Assembly: GCA_016182295.1 (NCBI GenBank)
Contig: JACOXP010000011.1
Location: 1-35,050 of the forward strand
Direction of reading: 5' to 3'
DNA length: 35,050 nucleotides
Source: Candidatus Harrisonbacteria bacterium
GTDB lineage: Bacteria > Patescibacteriota > Minisyncoccia > UBA6257 > WO2-44-18
In this document: positions 17,288-24,580 of the stretch, one piece after another
Numbering within the stretch: the stretch's first letter is position 1
Layout of the letters: the number at the start of each line of letters is the position of its first letter
Notes under the pieces: model-generated
The model's input: the letters and a program-made list of their open reading frames with translations, nothing else
What the model was told of the DNA's origin: nothing
The model's database searches: none
Translations under genes and position numbers: made by a program

Positions 17288-18400
17288 CTAAATTAAACTG
17301 ATAATTTCGTAAATGATCGCGATTTCAAATACCAACAGCAACGGCGCCACCCAGGGTTTCTGAAGGATCGAAAACTTATTGGCTCTTAGCCACATAATAA
17401 TTAAGAAAATTCCCTCCAATCCCAAAAAAATCCCGCCGACAATGCCCACCATTGCGATAAAATTGGACAATCCCGCGAAATATAAAGCCAGAGGCGCGAA
17501 AAACACCAACCCGAACTGCAGCCAACGGGGGAAACGCAAATCAAAAGCCAAGCTTTTGTAAATATCGAAACCGATAGTTATATAAGAACTTAAGAGCGAT
17601 AAAATTCCGAGAATGCCGATCGCGATCATAATTTCGGCCGGCACAAAAACGGTTAAACCGGAAACGGCGTCTTCAGAAACCAGCGGGGAAACCGCCAGAA
17701 CGCTAACCACAAAAAGACCGTAAACAATCGCCGGTATGACTGTCCCCCAAACAATGGCTTTTCTCGCTGTGGACGGACTTAACTTCATCATTGATGGAAT
17801 GGCTACCCGACCGGAAAGGGCGAATAAAATCGCTCCGAAAGGCAAAAATACTTGGAACCAATTTGGCGCGATAGGAATACTCTCAAAAAAACGGGCGCCG
17901 GTCAGAGCCAGAATAAACACGATGATAAAAATTCCTATCATTCCAGCGGTTATTAAAAATTCCAGCCAGGCAATCTTGCGCAAACTAAGAAAAATCGCCG
18001 TTGAACCAAGAAGCCAAAAAATAATCATTTTTTCGATGCCTTCGCCAAAACCGGTAATCAAATTGGCAAAACTCTGGGCCAAAATCAGATAAATAGTCAG
18101 CACTAAAATCATTTCGACAATAGTCATTAAAATCGCCAGCCAAGACCAATTTTCTCCAAGATGAATTCTGGTATAACCAACAAAACGGTGATCGCCTTTA
18201 GTTTTGGAAACAACATCGGCGTACATGAAATAAACGGCGATGTAGACCGCGGCAGCCAGAGCTAGATAAAAAAAGCCGATTGAAAGCCCGGCGGATTTAA
18301 AAAGATATGGCAAGGAAAAAACTCCGGCGCCGATAATCGTGCCGGCCAAAATACTGGTGGAAAGAATAAAATTTTTAATCCTCATCTTCCGCGTGCTCAA
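17288..18400 (-). CDS. amino acid permease (aromatic amino acid/APC-type)
   Basis: ILAGTIIGAGVFSLPYLFKSAGL and about 10-11 hydrophobic segments. Confidence 0.8.
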   Translation of the reverse strand: MSTRKMRIKNFILSTSILAGTIIGAGVFSLPYLFKSAGLSIGFFYLALAAAVYIAVYFMYADVVSKTKGDHRFVGYTRIHLGENWSWLAILMTIVEMILVLTIYLILAQSFANLITGFGEGIEKMIIFWLLGSTAIFLSLRKIAWLEFLITAGMIGIFIIVFILALTGARFFESIPIAPNWFQVFLPFGAILFALSGRVAIPSMMKLSPSTARKAIVWGTVIPAIVYGLFVVSVLAVSPLVSEDAVSGLTVFVPAEIMIAIGILGILSLLSSYITIGFDIYKSLAFDLRFPRWLQFGLVFFAPLALYFAGLSNFIAMVGIVGGIFLGLEGIFLIIMWLRANKFSILQKPWVAPLLLVFEIAIIYEIISLI

Positions 18401-18848
18401 AAGAAGTAAATTTTCTGACCAATTTGTGTTCTATAAACCAAAGGAAGAAGAGAACGAAAACGGCTATGAAGGTTGCGAAGATGGCTATTTGGTAAAAACG
18501 GTATCCAACGGCCATACCAATGGCGGCGGTTACCCAAAGACCGGCAGCGGTGGTCAGACCGCGCAATTTTTGCTGATTGAAAATTATGATACCGGCGCCG
18601 ATGAAACCGATTCCTACCACGACTTGGGAAGCGATACGAGACGGGTCGTAAGGAGTGCCGATAAACGACGACGCGGCGATCTGCGAAAGCGTCGTAAAAA
18701 GCGCCGATCCCAGAGCCACCAGGGCGAAAGTTCGCATACCGGCTGTCTTTCTGGCCAATTCACGCTCCACGCCGATCAAAGCGCCAAGAAGCGTTGCCAA
18801 AGCCAGCTGGCCGAAAAGTTCCAAATTTTCCGGTGAGAAAAATTCCAT
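18375..18848 (-). CDS. MgtC/SapB family protein
   Basis: LLGALIGVERELARKTAGMRTFALVALGSALFT, GIGFIGAGII. Confidence 0.9.
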   Translation of the reverse strand: MEFFSPENLELFGQLALATLLGALIGVERELARKTAGMRTFALVALGSALFTTLSQIAASSFIGTPYDPSRIASQVVVGIGFIGAGIIIFNQQKLRGLTTAAGLWVTAAIGMAVGYRFYQIAIFATFIAVFVLFFLWFIEHKLVRKFTSFEHAEDED

Positions 18849-18855
18849 TTATCTT

Positions 18856-19152
18856 TTATTCCGCGTCGTAAATCTCGTCGCCCTCGCGGACCTTTTCTTT
18901 AACCTTGATACCGATTTCCTGCCCTTTTTTAGCTGAAGCAATATCCTTGTGGTCGTACTGCATCGAACTAATCGTCTGGTCAAAGTCGGTGGTGCCTCCG
19001 CAGAAACAAACTTTGGCGCCTTTTTTAACGGCTTTATTAAATTTCACAATCGCCACGCCAAGGCCGCCGTAATAATGCGTTACTTTGCCGATCGGTTTTT
19101 CTTTTTTACTCGAAACTTTACTTTTTTTAACGGTTACTTTTTTCTTAGGCAT
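18856..19152 (-). CDS. translation elongation factor-like (EF-Tu domain 2-like) small protein
   Basis: PIGKVTHYYGGLGVAIVKFNKAVKKGAKV...TTDFDQTISSMQYDHKDI. Confidence 0.75.
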   Translation of the reverse strand: MPKKKVTVKKSKVSSKKEKPIGKVTHYYGGLGVAIVKFNKAVKKGAKVCFCGGTTDFDQTISSMQYDHKDIASAKKGQEIGIKVKEKVREGDEIYDAE

Positions 19153-19717
19153 TTTTTTCTTTCTCTATTAATAATAACAATTTTTCGACCATTTTTTTAG
19201 GATTGGGTTCGTAAATAATTTTTCCAGGACCGCGCTGAGCTTTTTCGACTATCCCCTTCACTTCGTCAGCCATACCGCCGGTGCCGGTTAAAACGCCTAT
19301 CGGTTTATTGTCTTCAAAAGCAATCGTAAATTCATTAAGCGTTCCCATTCGGCCGCAGATAGTTATCACAGCGTCGGCCGATCGGGTAAGTAAGAGGTTG
19401 CGACCGGAATACTCAAAACCGGTATAGACAATAAGATCATGGTAATCTGTCGGCAATTTATAAGTTTTTACATGAGCGGCTTCGGAAGCGGCCGGCGATA
19501 AACCGATCACAATGCCCCCAGCTTCTTTCGCGCCTTTAGCCGCCCAGTAAGGGATGCCGGTGGTGGCGCCGGTTACCAAAACCATTCCCGCTTCAGCGAC
19601 CGCGCGTCCGATTTGCTCGGCTTTTTCCAGAGCATCAGCGGCGCAATGGCCTGTTTCAGCGGCGCCGGAGACGCAAATTTTATATTTAAGGTGTTTGCGC
19701 TGATTTAATCTGGCCAT
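19145..19717 (-). CDS. LOG/TIGR00725-like nucleotide-binding protein
   Basis: ICVSGAAETGHC, GMVLVTGATTGIPYWAAKGAKEAGG, CGRMGTLNEFTIAFE. Confidence 0.75.
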   Translation of the reverse strand: MARLNQRKHLKYKICVSGAAETGHCAADALEKAEQIGRAVAEAGMVLVTGATTGIPYWAAKGAKEAGGIVIGLSPAASEAAHVKTYKLPTDYHDLIVYTGFEYSGRNLLLTRSADAVITICGRMGTLNEFTIAFEDNKPIGVLTGTGGMADEVKGIVEKAQRGPGKIIYEPNPKKMVEKLLLLIEKEKNA

Positions 19718-19739
19718 AAGTCCTACAGGACTTATTTTA

Positions 19740-21107
19740 TCACAATTCCTCGGCCATGCCCTCATCGGGAACTTTGGCGTCAATTCCAAATTGATCGCTT
19801 ATTTTCTTCGCCAAAATCATCGCTTGATCTTCTTCGCCCTGCACCGTAAATACTTTTTTTAGGGTCGCTTTCATCGGTTTGATCCAGTCAAGCAATTGAG
19901 GCTGGTCCGCGTGGGCGGAAAAAGAACCAATGGCCTTTATATTACAGCGCACCGGCACATCCTCGCCGTGGATTCTCACATTGAATGGCTTGCCGGATTT
20001 CTTGCCATCCAAAATCTGGCGGCCAAGCGATCCCCTCGCTTGAAAACCAACTATTAAAAGCGTGCTCTTGGGATCGGGAAGATATCTCTTTTCATGGTGA
20101 AGAATTCGGCCGGCGGTAGACATTCCGGCTCCGGCAATAATCACTTTCGGCGACGGCACATCGTTTATCGCTTTTGATTCTTCGGTGGTCATCGTCAGTT
20201 TCAAACCGGGAAAACTGAAAATCGCGTCCCCGCCGCGCAATTGGTCTTGAGCTTCTTTATTGAAATATTTTGAATGCTTTTTATAAATTTCCGTTAGTTT
20301 AATGGCGAGGGGGCTGTCTAGAAAAATAGGGATCTTCGGTATGCGGCCGCTTTCGGCAAGATTATTGATATCAAATAAAAGATGTTGGGTCCGCTCCATC
20401 GCGAAAGCCGGAATCATTAAAGTGCCTCCGTTTTTTATTGTTTCTTCGATTAAACTTTTAATAACGCCTTCTCGTTCCTTAATCGGTTCGTGAATTCTTC
20501 CGCCGTAAGTGGATTCAACAAGACAATGAGTGGCACCCTCGGTAAGGTTTTCCCGAGCGTTGATAATTGGCGCTGGCGAGTTTCCTAAATCGCCGGAAAA
20601 AATCACTTTTTTATTTTCAGCTTCGACAACAATAAAGCTCGATCCCAAAATATGACCGGCGTCGTAAAAAGTGGCGGTGAAACTTTTACCAACTTTTATT
20701 GACTTGTGATATTCAACGCCTTCCCAGCGCGCCATTAATTCTTCAATGTCTCTCACGCCATACAACGCCGGCAACCGAAAACGCTCGGCGTCTTGAAGCA
20801 GTATATGTTCCGAATCAAGAAGCATTTCTCTGGCGAAATCACGGGTCGGCGGAGTGGAATAAACCTTGCCGACAAAGCCGTCTTTCACCAACTTCGGTAA
20901 ACGGCCGGTGTGGTCTATATGGGCATGGGTTATCAAAACCGCCGATATTTCCGCCGGATTATAAGGGAAATTTTCCCAGTTGTGTTTTTCGCAAAAATTG
21001 CTCCCCTGGTGAAGACCGCAGTCAATCAAAATTTTCTCGCCACCCGATTCCAACAGATAATTGGCGCCAGTAACCATTTTGGCCCCGCCGTGAAAAGTTA
21101 GTGTCAT
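19740..21107 (-). CDS. MBL-fold beta-CASP RNase-like metallohydrolase
   Basis: LITHAHIDHTGRLPKL, DAGHILGSSF, STYGGRIHE, IGSFSAHADQPQL. Confidence 0.92.
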   Translation of the reverse strand: MTLTFHGGAKMVTGANYLLESGGEKILIDCGLHQGSNFCEKHNWENFPYNPAEISAVLITHAHIDHTGRLPKLVKDGFVGKVYSTPPTRDFAREMLLDSEHILLQDAERFRLPALYGVRDIEELMARWEGVEYHKSIKVGKSFTATFYDAGHILGSSFIVVEAENKKVIFSGDLGNSPAPIINARENLTEGATHCLVESTYGGRIHEPIKEREGVIKSLIEETIKNGGTLMIPAFAMERTQHLLFDINNLAESGRIPKIPIFLDSPLAIKLTEIYKKHSKYFNKEAQDQLRGGDAIFSFPGLKLTMTTEESKAINDVPSPKVIIAGAGMSTAGRILHHEKRYLPDPKSTLLIVGFQARGSLGRQILDGKKSGKPFNVRIHGEDVPVRCNIKAIGSFSAHADQPQLLDWIKPMKATLKKVFTVQGEEDQAMILAKKISDQFGIDAKVPDEGMAEEL

Positions 21108-22306
21108 TTTCTAAGGATATCACGAACAACTTCCGCTTCGTTCCAGGAAATGGTCTTGCCGTGGGCTATATGAATAGAGGTTTCACTGCCCTTTCCGGTG
21201 AGAATTGCCGTATCACCCGGTTTGGCGGAATCAAGAGCCTGGCGAATTGCTTCTTTGCGATCTAAAACTTTAAAAACTTTCGGCCCCGGCAAAATTCCCG
21301 AAGCGATTTCATCTAGAATGGCGGTGGGGTTTTCGTCATAGGGATCCTCGTCGGTCAAAAAAATAAGTTTGCAATATCGTGAAGCAACCTTGCCCATCAC
21401 CGGACGCTTCCATTTATCCCTTCCTCCTCCCGCCGCTCCCAAAACACAAATTAATTTTTTACCGCTATCCCGCGGGGTGGCGGCCAGGGATTTATAAATT
21501 TGCTCGAGCGAATCCGGAGTATGAGCGTAATCTACCACCACCCGAAATGGCTCTGGTTGAATCGTTTCCATTCTACCCGGCACACCTTTGAAAAAAGCCA
21601 GCGCTTGCTTGATAACGCTCCAAGAAATCCCCTGCGATTTGGCAAAGGCAGTCGCGGCGGCGGCGTTTTCCAGATTAAAATCGCTCGAAAGCCAATCGCC
21701 GATTGATTCGCTTCCTTTGTTTAATTCGTTTTCGATAAATTTTTCGCGGCTAAAAAAAACAACTTCGCCAGAACCGCTTGCTTCGGCAAAATAGCGGGCG
21801 TTTTCGTCGGCTTCGTTTATAAAGAAAAGTTTGCGTCGATGGGTGGCAACGTATTCAAAAAAGCTCAATTTGGCGTTGCGGTATTTTTCGAAGGAGCCGT
21901 GGGATTCGATATGCTCCGGGTGAAGATTTAAAAATATCGCCGCGTCCCAATCAATAAATTTATGGCGATACTGGCCAAAACCCTGTGAGGTTGCCTCAAT
22001 AATGGCGTATTCACATTTTTTATTTACGGCTTTTCTCAAAAAACTTTGGAGCGCGAGGCGGCCCGGCATGGTATTGCCGGTCGTGTTTTTTTGATTTTCC
22101 TCGTCGATTTTAAACCGAATCGAAGACGTAAGAGCTGTTTTCTTTCCCGCTTTTTCCAAAATGGCGTTAATCAATTCCACTACCGTGGATTTTCCTTTTG
22201 TTCCCGTAATTCCAATCACAAAAATTTTCCGGGAGGGGTTTCCGTAAATAACATTACCTAAAAATGCGAGGCACCAATGATAAATACTTTTTAGAAAGGA
22301 AATCAT
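21104..22306 (-). CDS. short MurE-like UDP-N-acetylmuramyl-tripeptide synthetase
   Basis: GITGTKGKSTVVELI, NLHPEHIESHGSFEKYRNAK, VVDYAHTPDSLEQI. Confidence 0.85.
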   Translation of the reverse strand: MISFLKSIYHWCLAFLGNVIYGNPSRKIFVIGITGTKGKSTVVELINAILEKAGKKTALTSSIRFKIDEENQKNTTGNTMPGRLALQSFLRKAVNKKCEYAIIEATSQGFGQYRHKFIDWDAAIFLNLHPEHIESHGSFEKYRNAKLSFFEYVATHRRKLFFINEADENARYFAEASGSGEVVFFSREKFIENELNKGSESIGDWLSSDFNLENAAAATAFAKSQGISWSVIKQALAFFKGVPGRMETIQPEPFRVVVDYAHTPDSLEQIYKSLAATPRDSGKKLICVLGAAGGGRDKWKRPVMGKVASRYCKLIFLTDEDPYDENPTAILDEIASGILPGPKVFKVLDRKEAIRQALDSAKPGDTAILTGKGSETSIHIAHGKTISWNEAEVVRDILRK

Positions 22307-22316
22307 TATCTAAACT

Positions 22317-22381
22317 ATGCCAGGAAGTAGAAACTCGAGCAATTCCTTACGCAAACAACCCGAGTTTCTACTTTCTGGTAT
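22317..22381. repeat. long imperfect hairpin (21-bp arms, 19/21 matching, 23-nt loop)
   Basis: ATGCCAGGAAGTAGAAACTCG ... CGAGTTTCTACTTTCTGGTAT. Confidence 0.8.
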
Positions 22382-22397
22382 GACAAATGACGGTGGC

Positions 22398-22435
22398 AAT
22401 AAAAAACCCCCGGGCACATTGAAGTGCCTCGGGGG
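22398..22435 (-). terminator. intrinsic terminator
   Basis: Minus CCCCCGAGGCACTTCAATGTGCCCGGGGGTTTTTTATT. Confidence 0.85.
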
Positions 22436-22645
22436 ATGCGACTGATATTTTAGCCAAGTGACCCGTCGCCGATCACCGGCGTACCTCTGTCTTAACTCCC
22501 GTTCGAGGCCGAGGATCGCCTTCAGGTGGGAGCCCGACTGTTATTCATCCCTATAACCCGTCGGCGTTATCCATAGGGATGCCTAGCTGTTCAGTCTTGC
22601 TAAAGAGCCCGCTAGGCGGCTTTTAGCATGATGATCAATGTACAA
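22436..22645 (-). ncRNA. candidate structured ncRNA or structured 3' UTR
   Basis: Several nested hairpins (GCTAAA..TTTAGC, CATCCCTAT..ATAGGGATG inside GACTG..CAGTC, CTCCC..GGGAG, CGCCG..CGGCG) between a stop codon and a terminator. Confidence 0.5.
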
Positions 22646-23062
22646 CTACCAAGAGATTGTGATTTCGGACACAAACCGCCTTGTGTCAATTTTGCGTTTC
22701 TTTTCGTATTCTTCCCATCCTTCAATGTCATGTCTGCCAGGCAATGTTTCGCCAAGGGGCATGTCATAAATTGCGCACATCTTGAGGCCAACCTTAAAAC
22801 CTTCTTTTTCAAGCTCTTGAAAAAGAATGGTGGCAGTATCCTGAGATAATTCGCCAGCGCCTAATCGTACGGCATCAATACGGACTGTTCTTCGTCCTTC
22901 TTGGGAAGCTCTTTCCACTTCATACGAAATCTTTCTCTTAATTGGCGCGACTTCACGACTAAGTTCTTTTACTAAAGAAGCTCGTCTTTTGTTTTTCGCG
23001 TTTTCATTTTTCGCAGTAGCTTTCTTGGCTTGGTCACGAAACTTCTTGGCCTTATTCGTCAT
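22646..23062 (-). CDS. small hypothetical basic protein (138 aa)
   Basis: AGGAGG SD and consensus promoter. Confidence 0.65.
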   Translation of the reverse strand: MTNKAKKFRDQAKKATAKNENAKNKRRASLVKELSREVAPIKRKISYEVERASQEGRRTVRIDAVRLGAGELSQDTATILFQELEKEGFKVGLKMCAIYDMPLGETLPGRHDIEGWEEYEKKRKIDTRRFVSEITISW

Positions 23063-23089
23063 AAATCCTCCTAGTCAAAGAACGCCGTA

Positions 23090-23118
23090 ATTATAATACA
23101 AGCATATACCAATGTCAA
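23090..23118 (-). promoter_or_regulatory. perfect sigma70 consensus promoter TTGACA-N17-TATAAT
   Basis: Minus strand TTGACATTGGTATATGCTTGTATTATAAT. Confidence 0.88.
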
Positions 23119-23167
23119 GCTTTAGCTTTTTTAAGAGCCTCTTTCAAACGTTCCTTGAATCCTTCTA
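23113..23167 (-). repeat. duplicated ruvA 3' end (remnant copy)
   Basis: 54/55 identical to 23977..24031; encodes GFKERLKEALKKAKA*. Confidence 0.92.
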
Positions 23168-23189
23168 ATTCTGTGTCGTCATTTTTATA

Positions 23190-23299
23190 ATAATTCTAAC
23201 TTTTGAAAATAAAAATGCCTCGCAGGATTACTCCTGCGAGGCATATGAATTGTGTCCAACCGTCTAACAGTCTAGGACTCGCACACGACGAGAAAACGA
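23190..23299 (-). repeat. 110-bp 3' module, copy 2 (includes terminator)
   Basis: About 106/110 identical to 2857..2966. Confidence 0.9.
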
Positions 23300-23865
23300 C
23301 AGTCCCCATGCCAGTCAAACCCGCACCAATAGAGGCTCGAGTCCCACTCGCCGCCAACGAGCCAGGCGCAAGGAACGCCACCCCAGAAGCCAAGAAGTAC
23401 GATGGGGTACTTTCTCAGCTCACCGGGGTTGGCCGCTATGAAAGCGCGAAATTCCGGCTGGGTGGCAGGGCGTTCCCCGGCTTTCTTAAATTCGGAGATG
23501 GCGTCCTCGGAGCTAATCCAACGATTGAAATGGCGAAGCTTCATGTTGAGCTCGACCCTGTCGCCTCGCTTGTCACTCGGGAAATGCTTCTCGTTGATGT
23601 CATCGTTCTTCCGGTCATACTTCCCGGCGGAGATCATCTCTGCCCGGGATTTGGAGTAATCCACGACTACCTTGAAGAGGTTGCCGACGACTTTCTTTCC
23701 GTCCATCATCAGAGCCCCGATCTTCTTTCGAAGCTCGGGATCGGTCTCGAGGCGGCGAAGATCCTCATCGGACCCGCCTGCATCCGAAACCGCATTGGAG
23801 AGGGCCTTGAAGACCCTCGCGCACACATCGAACGCCGAAACGAACCGACTCTTTTTCTGAGCCAT
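23272..23865 (-). CDS. hypothetical protein with conserved C-terminal tail (..RFLVVCES)
   Basis: SD GGAGG before ATG; terminator downstream; shared tail with 2978..3211. Confidence 0.7.
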   Translation of the reverse strand: MAQKKSRFVSAFDVCARVFKALSNAVSDAGGSDEDLRRLETDPELRKKIGALMMDGKKVVGNLFKVVVDYSKSRAEMISAGKYDRKNDDINEKHFPSDKRGDRVELNMKLRHFNRWISSEDAISEFKKAGERPATQPEFRAFIAANPGELRKYPIVLLGFWGGVPCAWLVGGEWDSSLYWCGFDWHGDCRFLVVCES

Positions 23866-23976
23866 AACACACCTCCATTTTGGCCTGCCTTCTAGTCCGA
23901 CGAAATGCCGAACTCCAAGGCCTACCTGCTTTGATTGTCAAATTACCTGCCCATCCTAACACAAATAAACCTATTT

Positions 23977-24031
23977 TGTCAGGCTTTAGCTTTTTTAAGA
24001 GCCTCTTTCAAACGTTCCTTGAATCCTTCTA
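23977..24031 (-). repeat. ruvA 3' end, genuine copy of the duplication
   Basis: Within ruvA; 54/55 identical to 23113..23167. Confidence 0.92.
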
Positions 24032-24560
24032 TTTTTGGATCAATTCTAGAAATGGCGTTTTTGGCTTGCTGTTTGGTGTAACCGAGCGAAACCAAAGTTT
24101 CTTCAAGTTCCAAATCCGATTCCATTAAGTTGAGAGTGGTTTTGGGGGACGAACCGGAGGTCAGCTTACCCTTAAGATCAATGACTACTCGCTCGGCCGT
24201 TTTCCTCCCCACGCCTCCGGCCCTGGTCAGCAAGTCCACCTTCCCTTCATTAATAGCGACAACCAACTGATCTATTGGAGCGACATTGAGAATAGCCATC
24301 GCCGTGCGGGGCCCGATGCCGCTGACCGTGTTCAATCTTTCAAAAAGATACAGCTCTCCTTCAGTCATGAAACCATAAAGCTCAAACGGCTCGTTTTCCC
24401 TATTATAGAGCGAACAGAAAAGTTTGATATTGGAGCCGATTTGCGCTAAACTTTGGGCGGCTCGCTGGGACAACAATACCTTAAAACCGATCCCCGCCGA
24501 CTCCAAAACAATAAAACCCTCTTTTTTGCCCGCTAATTTGCCAGAAAGCGAATAAATCAT
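23979..24560 (-). CDS. ruvA: Holliday junction DNA helicase RuvA
   Basis: MIYSLSGKLAGKKEGFIVLE, VSGIGPRTAMAIL, RAGGVGRKTAERVVIDLKGKL. Confidence 0.93.
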   Translation of the reverse strand: MIYSLSGKLAGKKEGFIVLESAGIGFKVLLSQRAAQSLAQIGSNIKLFCSLYNRENEPFELYGFMTEGELYLFERLNTVSGIGPRTAMAILNVAPIDQLVVAINEGKVDLLTRAGGVGRKTAERVVIDLKGKLTSGSSPKTTLNLMESDLELEETLVSLGYTKQQAKNAISRIDPKIEGFKERLKEALKKAKA

Positions 24561-24580
24561 TACTTATTATTATACAGCAA

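Noticed and set aside
22436-22645. RNase P RNA or SRP RNA
   Set aside because: No GAGGAAAGUCC-type P4 motif and no SRP GGAA-loop domain recognised; kept only as unknown structured RNA.
23196-23393. 65-aa minus ORF ending LLDGWTQFICLAGVILRGIFIFKS
   Set aside because: Runs through the terminator hairpin in an alternative frame; not plausible as a real protein.
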